DNA of 64,000 bases from Acidobacteriota bacterium (GCA_019244185.1 JAFATB010000006.1:248001-312000), one strand, 5' to 3'. Shown: positions 47,611-57,677, counted from the first letter of the stretch. Numbers and translations are program-made. Notes: generated by a model from the sequence alone, not told the origin.

Positions 47611-48885
47611 ATGCAGAACGTGGCCGTGGTCGGCGCGCAGTGGGGCGACGAGGGAAAAGGAAAGATCGTCGATCTCCTCTGCGAGAACTTCGACGTCGTC
47701 GCCCGCTACCAGGGCGGCCACAACGCCGGCCACACCGTGAAGTTCGGCGAGCACCATTACACGCTGCAGCTGATCCCGAGCGGCATCCTCCATCCCGACA
47801 AGCTCTGCCTCCTCGGCAACGGCATGGTCATCGATCCCGCCGCGCTGCTCGCCGAAATCGCGAGGCTGCGCGACCTCGGCGTCGTCATCGGCGACAACCT
47901 CAAGATCAGCGACTCCGCGCACATCATCCTGCCGTATCACCGCGCGCTCGACGTCGCCCGTGAAGAGTTCGCCGGCGAGCAGAAGATCGGCACGACCGGC
48001 CGCGGCATCGGCCCCGCGTACGAGACGAAGGTCAGCCGCTACGGCATCCGCGTGGCCGACCTCGTCGACGCGGACGTGCTGCGCGAGAAGATCGAGTTCG
48101 CCTGCGCGGAGAAGAATCCCGTGCTGTCCGGCGTCTACGGCAAAGAGCAGTTCGATCCGAAGCAACTCTTCGACGATTACCTCCGCTACGGCGAGATCCT
48201 CAGCGAGCGGATCACCAGCGGAACCGTCTTTCTCAACGAGCAGATCCGCGCCGGCAAGTCGGTGATGTTCGAAGGCGCGCAGGCGACGATGCTCGACATC
48301 GACCACGGCACCTACCCGTACGTCACGAGCTCGAACTGTTCCGTCGGCGGCGTCTGCACCGGCCTCGGCGTCGCGCCGAAGCACATCCATCACGTCATCG
48401 GCGTGGTGAAGGCGTACACGACGCGCGTCGGCGGCGGCGCGTTCCCGACCGAGCTCCACGACGCGCACGGCGAGCATCTCCGCACGCGCGGCAACGAATA
48501 CGGCACGGTCACCGGCCGCTCGCGCCGCACCGGCTGGCTCGACCTCGCGGTGCTGCGCACGGCGTCGATGATCAACGGCCTCGACGCCATCGCGCTGACG
48601 AAGCTCGACGTCCTCGACGAGTTCGACGAGATCCCCGTCTGCACCGCGTACAAAGTGCGCGGCAAGACGTGGAGCACCTTCCCCGCGTTCGCCGTCGCGC
48701 ATCACGACTACCAGCCCGAATACCGCACGTTCAAAGGCTGGAAGACGTCGACGGTCGGCATCACGTCGTTCGACGAGCTGCCGCAGGAAGCGAAGGATTA
48801 CGTCCGCTTCATCGAGGACGAGACCGAAACGCGCGCGTCGATCATTTCGACGGGACCGCGGCGGGAAGAGACGATCCTTCGCTGA
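47611..48885 (+). CDS. purA: Adenylosuccinate synthetase
   Basis: The product is 424 residues from the ATG at 47611 (MQNVAVVGAQWGDEGKGK). It catalyses GTP-dependent conversion of IMP and aspartate to adenylosuccinate in AMP synthesis. The P-loop-like GAQWGDEGKGK at the N-terminus, GHNAGHTV (about 43-50), TTGRGIGPAYETK near 132 and the switch FEGAQATMLDIDHGTYPYVTSSN near 230 are diagnostic. The frame extends 12 codons upstream to 47575, but the family start is here. The 3' end overlaps the convergent small secreted gene by 44 bp. Confidence 0.98.
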   Translation: MQNVAVVGAQWGDEGKGKIVDLLCENFDVVARYQGGHNAGHTVKFGEHHYTLQLIPSGILHPDKLCLLGNGMVIDPAALLAEIARLRDLGVVIGDNLKISDSAHIILPYHRALDVAREEFAGEQKIGTTGRGIGPAYETKVSRYGIRVADLVDADVLREKIEFACAEKNPVLSGVYGKEQFDPKQLFDDYLRYGEILSERITSGTVFLNEQIRAGKSVMFEGAQATMLDIDHGTYPYVTSSNCSVGGVCTGLGVAPKHIHHVIGVVKAYTTRVGGGAFPTELHDAHGEHLRTRGNEYGTVTGRSRRTGWLDLAVLRTASMINGLDAIALTKLDVLDEFDEIPVCTAYKVRGKTWSTFPAFAVAHHDYQPEYRTFKGWKTSTVGITSFDELPQEAKDYVRFIEDETETRASIISTGPRREETILR

Positions 48886-49228
48886 CGGGCCAGACCTCGA
48901 CGAACTCCACCTTGGCCAGCGCGTTCATCTCCTTCCACTGCGCGAGGATCTCGTCCGGCGCGTTGTCCGGAATCGACGCGCTGCGCCACGTGATGACTTC
49001 GAGCACGTAGCCGTCGCCGCGCCAGATGAGCGGCGTCGTGTCGGTGATGACGTCGAGGCGCTTCATCGTCTTCCACGCGCGCTGCACGACCTCGACGAGC
49101 TTCGCCTCGTCGCCCGGTGACTTCAGCGTGAAGCGCGTGAACACGGTTTCGGGCGGCGCGGCGGCGGTTGCAGCGTTGGCGTTCGGCGTGGCCACGGCGG
49201 CGGCGAAGAGCAGAGCGGCGAGCATCAT
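48842..49228 (-). CDS. Small secreted protein of unknown function
   Basis: The product is 128 residues. A signal peptide covers about 1-20 (MMLAALLFAAAVATPNANA). The mature part is about 105 residues with a mixed alpha/beta pattern (FTLKSPGDEAKLVEVVQRAW, WRGDGYVLEVITWRS), suggesting one small domain resembling dimeric alpha/beta-barrel (ABM-like) folds, but I cannot name the family. It overlaps the end of purA on the opposite strand by 44 bp, which is unusual and could mean that the annotated stop is read through from a truncated or shifted end. Confidence 0.62.
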   Translation of the reverse strand: MMLAALLFAAAVATPNANAATAAAPPETVFTRFTLKSPGDEAKLVEVVQRAWKTMKRLDVITDTTPLIWRGDGYVLEVITWRSASIPDNAPDEILAQWKEMNALAKVEFVEVWPVSEGSSLPAAVPSK

Positions 49229-49303
49229 GAGCGTTTCCTCCGGACCTGACGGTACGCGCCGCCGCGGGTTGCGCGCTTCTCGAATCCTGCGAATCGCGCG
49301 GCG

Positions 49304-50029
49304 TTACGCGAGGTACGCGGTCTGGCCGACGGAAATCGCGCCCGCGCGGAGCACGGTCGCGTACACGCCGGCGTAGTTGCCGTTCATCCGCACGACGGCC
49401 TTCATCACGCGCGGGTCCTGCTGGCCGCTGTCGGGATCCATGTTCATCATCGCGCAGCGCTCGTCGCGCATGGTGATGCCGATCGCCGGCGCGCCCGCGT
49501 CGTCGCCGAAGACGATCGTCGCGCCGACCCAGTCGTCTTCGCCGAACGCCCCAAGGCCTTCCGTCTCGAGCAGCACGTTCGCGCGCATGCACCGGCGATC
49601 GAGCTCGAGTCCCGCCTCGCGGCCGATCGCCGCGATCGTCGTAGTGCCGATGAGCGACACGACTCCGTCATCGAAGATCCCGTGTCTCAACATCATGAGC
49701 TCGACGTCGTGTCCCGACCGCTGCGCGATCTCGTCGCGAAGCTCGTCGCTGCGCAGCGCGAGCTCGGCGCCGGACGGCGTGCGCACGTGCGTCGGCAGCG
49801 GTTCGGCGGCGCTTTCGACGTTCCCAAACGGCTGATACGTGAGCAGCGCGGGAAACTTTCCCGCGGTGAGAAACGGGAAGCCGCTCGGATCACCGACGCG
49901 CCGGAACGCGAACCTGCGATCGCCCGCGATGCCGTGCAATCCGAGGTGCGCGGACGGCAGCGGAGTGCCGGCCATCGACTTCACGGGGTAGCGTACAAGT
50001 TCGGCGACGCGGCCAATCCGTCTCATCAC
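49304..50029 (-). CDS. MOSC domain-containing protein with N-terminal beta-barrel
   Basis: The product is 241 residues. The N-terminal third (VAELVRYPVKSMAGTPL, GIAGDRRFAF) is the MOSC N-terminal beta-barrel. The MOSC domain (about 110-235) has RRCMRANVLLE near residue 150, whose cysteine matches the sulfur-carrying position of the family, and RCAMMNMDPDSGQQDP near 200. The family includes molybdenum-cofactor sulfurases and the mARC/YcbX oxidoreductases; this length and the RCMRAN and DP motifs fit YcbX/MOSC-only proteins. It may transfer sulfur or reduce N-hydroxylated compounds with the Moco partner, which is not nearby. Confidence 0.87.
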   Translation of the reverse strand: MMRRIGRVAELVRYPVKSMAGTPLPSAHLGLHGIAGDRRFAFRRVGDPSGFPFLTAGKFPALLTYQPFGNVESAAEPLPTHVRTPSGAELALRSDELRDEIAQRSGHDVELMMLRHGIFDDGVVSLIGTTTIAAIGREAGLELDRRCMRANVLLETEGLGAFGEDDWVGATIVFGDDAGAPAIGITMRDERCAMMNMDPDSGQQDPRVMKAVVRMNGNYAGVYATVLRAGAISVGQTAYLA

Positions 50030-50060
50030 GATCTTCTACGACGCTCGCGCGCGAAGCGTC

Positions 50061-51938
50061 CTACTTCAGCGTGTCGTCGACGGCCGACTGCGTCACCGGG
50101 TGGTAGCTCGCGCGCGCCTTCGCGTACACCTCTTTCGCGAACGCACGATCCTCGGCGTGCGACCACAGCGCCGCGTACAGCGGCTTCACGAACTTCCGTC
50201 GTCCCTGCGACGTGAGAAAGCGCTCGATGGCCGGGTACGCGGTCTTGTAGCGATCCTCGACGGACTTCATCAGCCACGCGAACAGCACCTCGCTGTTGCC
50301 GCTGTCGGTGAAGTGAAAGCGCGCGTCGAGCTCGCCCATGCGCGCGGGCGTGAGCGACGGCAACGACTCGACGAAATGCTGGCGCTCGTGCGACGACCAC
50401 TTCGTCATGTCGATCGCCGACGCCGGCCCGCCGCTCGCGAACTGCTTCGCCGCCGCCTCGACCTTCGCGAACGCTTCCGAATGCGGCTGCGGACAGTTCG
50501 CCGGCAGTCCGGGGCCGTAAATCCACTCCTCCACTTTGACCTGCTGCACGACGTCGGGGAGGCCTTGCTTCAGCGCATCGATGAAACGCGTGGTCGTCAT
50601 CGACTGAAACGCGTGCGCGTCGAAGTAGCCGCGCAGGAACTGATCCCAGCGCGCGCGTCCCGCCTTCTCCTCGAGCAGGCGCAGGAAGAGCGCGCCTTTC
50701 TCGTACACGAGATCGGGCGCGTCGTCAGGATCGCGTCCGGTGAGATCGAGGTAGAGCGCCTGATCCTTCACCGGCAGCGTGGGCAGCTCTTCTTTGACTT
50801 GCGTGAGGCCGAGGAGCCAGAGCATCTCGGAGTACTCGCGGCCGTACAGCGCCTCGGTGATGCGATGTTCGAAGTACGTCGTGAAGCCTTCGTTGAGCCA
50901 GAAGTCGTTCCACGTCGCGTTCGTGACGAGGTTGCCGCTCCACGAATGCGCGAGCTCGTGCGCGATGAGCGAGACGAGCGACTTGTCGCCCGCGATCACC
51001 GTCGGCGTGAGGAACGTCAGCCGCGGATTCTCCATCCCCCCGTACGGGAAGCTCGGCGGCAGCACGAGCAGGTCGTACCGTCCCCACCGGTACGGTCCGT
51101 ACAACTGCTCCGCCGCGCCGATCATCTTCGGCGTGTCGCTGAACTCGCGCGACGCCGCGTCGATCACCGGCACTTCCGCGTAAACGCCGCTGCGCCCATC
51201 GAACGCGCGGAACGCGAGGTCGCCGACGCCGAGGGCCATCAGATACGACGGCACCGGCTGCGGCATCGTGAAGTGATAGACGCCGTCGGCGGAACGCTGC
51301 GTCACGTTCTCCGCGCTCATGACCGCCATCAGCTCGTGCGGCACGCGGATCGTCGCTTCATAGGTGAAGCGCACCTGCGGCGAGTCCTGCAGCGGCACCC
51401 ACGTGCGCGCGAGGATCGCCTCGGATTGCGAGAGCAGGAACGGCTGCTTCTTCCCCGCCGTCATGGCCGGCTCGAGCCACTGCAACGCGCGCGCGCCGGG
51501 GCTCGACGCGTAGCGGATGACGACGGTGTTCGTGGCCGGCTGCAGCGGGATCGTGAGCTTGCTGCCGAGGATCGGATCGGCCGTCGCGAGCGCGAACTGC
51601 GCGGGCACGTTGCCGGGATTCAGCGCCACGGACTGGATCGCGAGATCGTGCGTGTCGAGCGTCAGCGTCGACGCGTTCGGCCGCGTGCGCTGAATCGTGA
51701 GCGCCGCCGTGCCGGCGAGCTGCTTCTTCGCGAAGTCGACGTCGAGGTCGAGCGCGAGATGCGTCACGCGCACTTCATCGGGACGCGCGTACGAATGTGG
51801 ATCGTGCACGAACGCCGGCGGCGCGGCTGTCTGCGCTGATGACGGCGGCGGCGTCTGCGCGACAGACGGCGCGACCGCGCTCTGCTCTTGCTTGCAGGCG
51901 GCGGCGACGAGCAGAAGTGCGAAGGTCAGTCGCTTCAT
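50061..51938 (-). CDS. M1-family zinc aminopeptidase (exported)
   Basis: The product is 625 residues. The N-terminal signal (LLVAAACKQ) ends in a lipobox-like AAAC, so it may be a lipoprotein, followed by a Pro/Ala/Gln-rich linker. The exopeptidase motif GGMEN is near residue 300 and the zinc site HELAHSW places His327, Glu328 and His331, with Glu350 (WLNEGF) as the third ligand. The C-terminus is a helical domain like leukotriene A4 hydrolase. It removes N-terminal residues from peptides in the periplasm or at the surface. It lies 31 bp upstream of the MOSC gene on the same strand. Confidence 0.93.
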   Translation of the reverse strand: MKRLTFALLLVAAACKQEQSAVAPSVAQTPPPSSAQTAAPPAFVHDPHSYARPDEVRVTHLALDLDVDFAKKQLAGTAALTIQRTRPNASTLTLDTHDLAIQSVALNPGNVPAQFALATADPILGSKLTIPLQPATNTVVIRYASSPGARALQWLEPAMTAGKKQPFLLSQSEAILARTWVPLQDSPQVRFTYEATIRVPHELMAVMSAENVTQRSADGVYHFTMPQPVPSYLMALGVGDLAFRAFDGRSGVYAEVPVIDAASREFSDTPKMIGAAEQLYGPYRWGRYDLLVLPPSFPYGGMENPRLTFLTPTVIAGDKSLVSLIAHELAHSWSGNLVTNATWNDFWLNEGFTTYFEHRITEALYGREYSEMLWLLGLTQVKEELPTLPVKDQALYLDLTGRDPDDAPDLVYEKGALFLRLLEEKAGRARWDQFLRGYFDAHAFQSMTTTRFIDALKQGLPDVVQQVKVEEWIYGPGLPANCPQPHSEAFAKVEAAAKQFASGGPASAIDMTKWSSHERQHFVESLPSLTPARMGELDARFHFTDSGNSEVLFAWLMKSVEDRYKTAYPAIERFLTSQGRRKFVKPLYAALWSHAEDRAFAKEVYAKARASYHPVTQSAVDDTLK

Positions 51939-51983
51939 GGCGCGGTGAATTTACCGCATACAATCTCCGCGCAGGCAGAAGGA

Positions 51984-54380
51984 ATGTCGCTACCGCCCGG
52001 CACGCGGCTCGGCCCTTACGAGATCGTTGCACCAATCGGCTCCGGCGGGATGGGCGACGTCTATCGCGCGCGCGACGTTCGCCTCGAACGCGACGTGGCC
52101 GTGAAGGTGCTGCCCGAGCGCGCCACGCGCGACGCCGACGCCCGCGCGCGCTTCGATCGCGAGGCGAAGTCCGTGGCCGCGCTTGCGCATCCGAACATCC
52201 TCGCCATCCACGACTACGGCTCCGCGGAGCGCGTCGCGTATCACGTCACCGAGCTCCTCGAGGGCGAGACGCTGCGCCAACGCCTCACCGAGGGCGCGCT
52301 CCCGTGGCGGAAGACGATCGAGATCGGCGCCGCGATCGCCGACGGCCTCGCCGCCGCGCACGCGAAAGGGATCATCCATCGCGACCTCAAGCCGGACAAC
52401 ATCTTCCTCACCAGCGACGGCCGCGTGAAGATCCTCGACTTCGGCATCGCGGAGCTCGTGCGCGACGAGCCGAAGACCGACGAGATCGATCCGGCGCTGC
52501 TGCCGACCGCGCCGCTGAAAACCGATCCGCACGCGGTGATGGGCACCGCCGGCTACATGTCGCCCGAGCAACTCCGCGGCGAAGCCGTCGACGCGACGAC
52601 CGACATCTTCGCCCTCGGCTGCCTGCTCTTCGAGATGGCCACCGGACGCGCGGCGTTCATCCGCGGCACGGTGATCGACTCGCTCTCCGCGATCCTCAGC
52701 GAGACGCCCGACGTCTTCGACGCCTCGCAGCGGATGATTCCGTTCGAGCTCGCGCGCGTCATCCAGCGCTGTCTCGAGAAGCGGCGCAGCGAGCGCTTTC
52801 AATCCGCGCGCGATCTCGCGTTCGCGTTGCGCGCGATCGGGACGTCGCCGGTTTCGTTCGAGGCGCCGGAAGCGAAACGCAAACGCGTGCGGCGCTCGAT
52901 CGCCGCCGTCGCCGCGCTGGTCATCCTCGCGACGATCGGCTCGTTCGTCGCCGCGCGCCGCACGCGTCTCGAGCCGCCGCCGCACGCCGCGGCCGCGCGT
53001 CCCATACGCGCGCTGGCGATCCTGCCGTTCGTCAACGCGACCGGCGACCGCGACGCGGAGTATCTCTCCGACGGTATCAGCGAGACGCTCATCAACACGC
53101 TCGCGCAGGTGCCGGGGCTGCGCGTGATGTCGCGCACGTCCGTGTTCACGTACAAGGGCACCAACGTCGATCCGCGCCGCATCGGACGCGAGCTGCGCGT
53201 CGGCGCGGTCGTCGTCGGACGCATCGAGGCGCGCGGCGACGAGCTCACCATCGGCGCGGAGCTCATCGACACGAGCGACAACTCGCTGATCTGGGGCAAC
53301 CGTTACCAGGCCGCGCACGCCGACCTCCTCGGCGTGCAGCAGTCGATCGCATCCGAGATCGCGCGCATGCTGCGCATCGAGCTCACCGGCCGCGAACAGC
53401 AGCTCCTCGCCAAACGCCACACCACCGATCCGCGCGCGTACGAGCTCTATCTCAAAGGCCGCTTCCAGTGGAACAAGCGCAGCGCCGAGGGCCTGTACAA
53501 AGCCATCGAGCTATTCAACCAGGCCATCGAGATCGATCCGCAATACGCGCTCGCGTACGCGGGACTGGCCGACTGCTACAACCTCCTCGACATCTGGGCC
53601 GGACTGCCGACGAAGGAGACGTTTCCGAACGCGAAGGCCGCAGCGCAGAAAGCGCTGGCCATCGACGATCAGCTCGCGGAGGCGCACACCTCGCTCGCCT
53701 ACGCGATCCACACGTACGAATGGGACTGGCCCGCGGCGGAGCGCGAGTACCGGCGCGCGATTCAGCTCAACCCGAATTACGCGACCGCGCATCAGTGGTA
53801 CGCGGAGTTCCTCAGCGCGAACGGGCGCTTCGACGAAGCGGAACGCGAGGGGCGTCGCGCGCTCGCGCTCGATCCGATGTCGCCGATCATCAACGCGGTG
53901 GTCTGCTTCAACGAGATGATGGCGCGCCGCTACGATGCCGCCATCGCCCAGGGCCGCCGTACGACACAACTATTTCCATCGTTCATGCCGGGCCACGCCT
54001 ACCTCGGCCTCGCCTATCTCGAAAGCGGCAACGCCGCCGGCGCGATCAGCGAGCTCGAACAGGCGCAGAAGCTCCTCGACATCACCGTCATCCGCACGTG
54101 GCTCATCCGCGCGCAGCTCGCCGCGGGCGACCGCGCGCGCGCCGAGGCGATGACGCGCGAGCTCGAGGAACGAGGGCGCCGCGAATACCTGCCGCCGTAT
54201 TACCTCGCCGCGCTCTACGCGCACCTCGGCGATCCCGACCGCGCCTTCCGCGAGCTCGATCGCGCGCTCGCGGAGCGGACCGGCGCGCTCGTGTGGACGC
54301 GCGTCGATCCGGCGCTCGATCCGCTGCGGGCGGATGCGCGGTTCGCGCGGCTCATCGCAGGAATGCGTACGAAACCTTGA
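51984..54380 (+). CDS. Ser/Thr protein kinase with periplasmic TolB-like and TPR domains
   Basis: The product is 798 residues from the ATG at 51984, with GAAGGA just upstream. The kinase domain (about 10-285) shows the glycine loop GSGGMGDVY (19-27), Lys41 in AVKVLPE and catalytic loop HRDLKPDN (132-139), with the activating DFG segment intact (DFGIAEL). A membrane helix lies around 304-325 (IAAVAALVILATIGSFVAA). A TolB-N/FlgO-like beta region (RALAILPFVNATGD... near 345-470) and then TPR repeats follow. The architecture is frequent in Acidobacteriota. Possible sensor of envelope state; ligand unknown. It converges with the DUF5916 gene by 29 bp. Confidence 0.93.
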   Translation: MSLPPGTRLGPYEIVAPIGSGGMGDVYRARDVRLERDVAVKVLPERATRDADARARFDREAKSVAALAHPNILAIHDYGSAERVAYHVTELLEGETLRQRLTEGALPWRKTIEIGAAIADGLAAAHAKGIIHRDLKPDNIFLTSDGRVKILDFGIAELVRDEPKTDEIDPALLPTAPLKTDPHAVMGTAGYMSPEQLRGEAVDATTDIFALGCLLFEMATGRAAFIRGTVIDSLSAILSETPDVFDASQRMIPFELARVIQRCLEKRRSERFQSARDLAFALRAIGTSPVSFEAPEAKRKRVRRSIAAVAALVILATIGSFVAARRTRLEPPPHAAAARPIRALAILPFVNATGDRDAEYLSDGISETLINTLAQVPGLRVMSRTSVFTYKGTNVDPRRIGRELRVGAVVVGRIEARGDELTIGAELIDTSDNSLIWGNRYQAAHADLLGVQQSIASEIARMLRIELTGREQQLLAKRHTTDPRAYELYLKGRFQWNKRSAEGLYKAIELFNQAIEIDPQYALAYAGLADCYNLLDIWAGLPTKETFPNAKAAAQKALAIDDQLAEAHTSLAYAIHTYEWDWPAAEREYRRAIQLNPNYATAHQWYAEFLSANGRFDEAEREGRRALALDPMSPIINAVVCFNEMMARRYDAAIAQGRRTTQLFPSFMPGHAYLGLAYLESGNAAGAISELEQAQKLLDITVIRTWLIRAQLAAGDRARAEAMTRELEERGRREYLPPYYLAALYAHLGDPDRAFRELDRALAERTGALVWTRVDPALDPLRADARFARLIAGMRTKP

Positions 54381-56598
54381 AGAAGAACGAGCGATCGAGC
54401 GGCAGCAGCCTTTGATTGTTGTTGTTGAGATCCGCGGTCAGCGTGCGGTCGTCGCCGTAGCCGACGAAGAGCACCGTCTGCCAGTTCAGCTTGTAGCTGT
54501 ACAGCACCGAGCCGAGGAACGAGCCGCCAAAGTCGGAGACGGGATCGGTCTTCACGTACTGGCCGATCACGCGCACGAGCGACTTGTTGGAGAAGCTGTA
54601 CTGCGCGCGGATGCGCTCGATGGTTGACGTGTAGAGGCGCGTGCTGGAGACGTCGAGCCATTCGCGCGCGGCGTTGAACTGCAGGTCGAGGCGATCGTAC
54701 GGTCGCACGGTCGCGCTCGCGGTGATCGACGTGCCGTCGCCGACGCGCGCGCCGGCGAAGTCGATCTGCTGTCCCTGCCGCACCTCGAGCGAGACGCGCG
54801 GCAGCCGTCGCGACGGATCGATCTGCACGACGTAGTCGCCGTAGGTCTGCCCCAGTTCCCGATTGCCGACCAGCACCTTCTCGTTCGGCCGGAACAGCGC
54901 GCTGATGGTGAGGTTCTTCACGCCAAACGCGAAAAAGCCGAGCGACGCCTGCTGGAAGAGCGTGTTGCCGTCGTGGTCCGTCTGGCGGTCGACGAGGAGG
55001 CTCGGCCGGATGTAGCGGAGCATGCTGTGCTCGGGATAGAAGCGGAGACCGACGACGCCGAGGAGCTCGCGGTAGCCGACCTGCGGAATGAAGCCGAGGT
55101 CCGCGCGGAAGTCGTCGCCGAGATCGCTCGCGGACACGCTCCAGTCGTACTTGCGCTGCTGATGATTCCAGCTCGACGTGAACGCGTACGACTGCTGCGA
55201 CCCGCCGTTCGTTGCGGGCGAAGCGCTGCCCAGCGCATTCTCGGTGTCAGAGTAGAGGAACTGCGCGGTGAGCGAATCGGTCTGCGTCGGACGCCACTGG
55301 AAGTCGGGGCCGAGGACGCGATTGTGGCCGCCGCCGCTGATCTCGCGGTCGGTCAGCACGGCGCCGACGTACGACGAGCCGAGGCTGTGCCGCACGCGGC
55401 CGATCGTCGCATACGAGCGGAAGTCTTCCGGCGCGAAGCTCGAGCCCTGAGGTCCCGGCAGGATCACCACGCCGCCGCCGCGATCCTCCGTCACGAGCAG
55501 CGTGTACGCGGTATCTCCGCTCTTGCCCGTCGCGCGCACACCGGCGCGCGGCGAGTTGATCGTGCGCGTGTAGGCGACCTGCATCGGCGTGTCGAAGAGG
55601 TCGAAGCCCTCGAGGAAGAACGGCCGCTTCTCGGGGAAGAACACGGCGAAGCGGCGATTGACGGTGATCTGCGCGACGTCCGCCTCGATCTGCGAGAAGT
55701 CGGGGTTGAGCGTGAGGTCGAGCGTGTTGTTCGCGGTCGGGTTCCACTTCACGTCGAGACCGGCGTCGGTGTCGATGTCGTCGCTGTGCAGCGGCGAGCC
55801 GAGGCCGTCGCGCGGTTCGGAGAGCCGGCCCGCGGTGACGTACGGCGCGGCCACGAAGTGTCCCGCCTCCGGCAAGCCGGTGAGGCCGGTCAGCGGATGC
55901 ATGTGGCACACGAGGCAGTTCGAGCCGCGCGCGATCGGCGCGCTGTGGAACGCGTAGCGGAAGTCGCGCGGATAGTTGCGCCAGATGAGGATGTTCCACG
56001 TCTGCGGATCGGCGCTGCCGTAGCGCAGCGACGTGAACGGGATGCGGTACTCCGCGCTCCAGCCTTTCTCGTCGATCTTCGCCGCGGTGTCGTAGAAGAA
56101 GTCGGGCGAGAAGTCTTCGTTGCCGTTCGCGTCGTTGAAGATGCCGTCGGCCTGAATGCCGCGCGGATTCACGCGCAGCTCCATCGCCGTGCGCTTGTCG
56201 TTGCGCGTGTCGAGGAAGACGGCGATGTTGTCGTCGGTGCCGATGACGGCGTCGCGGTCGACGTACGGCGCGCGGATCTTCTTCGGATCGGGATCGTCGC
56301 AACGGACGCCGATGTAGAAGTAGCGGCTGTCGTACGTCACGTACGCGACGGTCCGCACTTTCGGCTCGTTGTTGTCGCCGGGCGAAGTCTCGTAGAACTT
56401 GTCGATGACGGTGGCGTTCTGCCAGCCGGAGTCATTGAGCTCGCCGTCGAGCTGAATCGCGCCCGTGGTCTTCGCCACGCCCACGGGACCCGGTCCCTGC
56501 GGCTCCGGCGCGTCCGCCGCAAACACGCATGTCGACCATCCGATCGACAAACCCATCACAAAAAGAGCGCCGAGGCTCCATCTCCGCATCGCCACCAT
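54352..56598 (-). CDS. DUF5916 outer-membrane protein with CBM9-like domain and a CxxCH motif
   Basis: The product is 748 residues (ATG at 56598; a second ATG at 56589 is possible). Signal peptide about 1-27. Residues about 38-215 are a CBM9-like sugar-binding beta sandwich (IQLDGELNDSGWQNA, DDNIAVFLDTRNDK), followed by the DUF5916 region, predicted as a long beta-barrel of short aromatic strands ending ...FFFKVSYAFLR. Between them lies CLVCH (Cys228, Cys231, His232), a match to the c-type haem CxxCH motif. Family members are common outer-membrane proteins of Acidobacteriota and Bacteroidota with unknown function. Monocistronic; its 5' end is divergent from nothing nearby. Confidence 0.9.
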   Translation of the reverse strand: MVAMRRWSLGALFVMGLSIGWSTCVFAADAPEPQGPGPVGVAKTTGAIQLDGELNDSGWQNATVIDKFYETSPGDNNEPKVRTVAYVTYDSRYFYIGVRCDDPDPKKIRAPYVDRDAVIGTDDNIAVFLDTRNDKRTAMELRVNPRGIQADGIFNDANGNEDFSPDFFYDTAAKIDEKGWSAEYRIPFTSLRYGSADPQTWNILIWRNYPRDFRYAFHSAPIARGSNCLVCHMHPLTGLTGLPEAGHFVAAPYVTAGRLSEPRDGLGSPLHSDDIDTDAGLDVKWNPTANNTLDLTLNPDFSQIEADVAQITVNRRFAVFFPEKRPFFLEGFDLFDTPMQVAYTRTINSPRAGVRATGKSGDTAYTLLVTEDRGGGVVILPGPQGSSFAPEDFRSYATIGRVRHSLGSSYVGAVLTDREISGGGHNRVLGPDFQWRPTQTDSLTAQFLYSDTENALGSASPATNGGSQQSYAFTSSWNHQQRKYDWSVSASDLGDDFRADLGFIPQVGYRELLGVVGLRFYPEHSMLRYIRPSLLVDRQTDHDGNTLFQQASLGFFAFGVKNLTISALFRPNEKVLVGNRELGQTYGDYVVQIDPSRRLPRVSLEVRQGQQIDFAGARVGDGTSITASATVRPYDRLDLQFNAAREWLDVSSTRLYTSTIERIRAQYSFSNKSLVRVIGQYVKTDPVSDFGGSFLGSVLYSYKLNWQTVLFVGYGDDRTLTADLNNNNQRLLPLDRSFFFKVSYAFLR

Positions 56599-56741
56599 CC
56601 TCCGTTACGAAGATTTACGTAGACATCGCGGAAAGAGTTGCAGCGGCGTTGAAAAAAAGTTGCCCGCGGATCCGCATGCCGCATTGGACGCCGCGACGCT
56701 GCGTCGGTTAGCGACGCGAGACGATACGCGGCGCGCGCGCG

Positions 56742-57677
56742 TTACCGCACGACGCCGCGGAAGTAATCGATCGTCTTCTGCAGTCCCTCTTCGAGCGGCA
56801 CCTGCGGCTCCCAGCCGAGGAGCTGCCGCGCCTTCGTGATGTCCGGACGCCGGATCTTCGGATCGTCTTCCGGCAGCGGACGGAACTCGATCGGCGCATC
56901 GGTGCCGGTGAGGCGCTTGATCTCCTGCGCAAACTGCAGCACGGTCATCTCGGACGGGTTGCCGATGTTCGTCGGCAGCGGCTCGTCGGACATCAGCAGT
57001 CGATAGATGCCTTCGACGAGATCGGAGACGTAGCAGAACGAACGCGTCTGCGAGCCGTCGCCGAACACCGTCAGCGGCTCGTTTCTGAGCGACTGCGAGA
57101 TGAACGCGGGGACGACGCGGCCGTCCTCGACGCGCATGCGCGGACCGTACGTGTTGAAGATGCGCACGATGCGCGTCTGCACGCCATGGAAGCGCTGATA
57201 CGCCATGGTCATCGCTTCCGCGAAGCGCTTGGCCTCGTCGTACACGCCGCGCGGGCCGACCGGGTTGACGTTTCCCCAGTAATCCTCTTTCTGCGGGTGA
57301 ATGAGCGGGTCGCCGTACACTTCCGACGTCGACGCGAGCAGGTACCGCGCGCCTTTGTCCTTCGCCACGCCGAGGGTCTTGTGCGTGCCGAGCGAGCCGA
57401 CCTTCAGCGTCTGGATCGGCTTCTCGAGATAGTCGATCGGACTGGCCGGCGAGGCGAAGTGCAGGACGTAGTCGAGCGGGCCGTCGATGTGGATGTAATT
57501 CGTGACGTCCTGCTTGATGAACGTGAAGCCGTCGTGCCCGAACAAATGCTTGATGTTCGCCGGGTTGCCGGTGAGGAAGTTGTCCATGCAGACGACTTCG
57601 TGGCCGCGCGAGAGAAAGAGCTCGCACAGATGCGAGCCGAGGAAGCCGGCGCCGCCGGTGATGAGCGCGCGCGGCAT
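56742..57677 (-). CDS. UDP-glucuronate decarboxylase (UDP-xylose synthase), extended SDR
   Basis: The product is 311 residues. The NAD-binding motif GGAGFLG is at residues 8-14 and the catalytic Tyr146-x-x-x-Lys150 is in [27 protein letters not shown] is typical of the UXS group, which turns UDP-glucuronate into UDP-xylose. The start ATG shares one base with the stop of the UDP-glucose dehydrogenase (TGATG). With that enzyme it forms a two-step route to UDP-xylose, likely for a capsule, lipopolysaccharide or other glycan. GDP-mannose/dTDP-glucose dehydratase-like activity is a weaker alternative. Confidence 0.9.
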   Translation of the reverse strand: MPRALITGGAGFLGSHLCELFLSRGHEVVCMDNFLTGNPANIKHLFGHDGFTFIKQDVTNYIHIDGPLDYVLHFASPASPIDYLEKPIQTLKVGSLGTHKTLGVAKDKGARYLLASTSEVYGDPLIHPQKEDYWGNVNPVGPRGVYDEAKRFAEAMTMAYQRFHGVQTRIVRIFNTYGPRMRVEDGRVVPAFISQSLRNEPLTVFGDGSQTRSFCYVSDLVEGIYRLLMSDEPLPTNIGNPSEMTVLQFAQEIKRLTGTDAPIEFRPLPEDDPKIRRPDITKARQLLGWEPQVPLEEGLQKTIDYFRGVVR

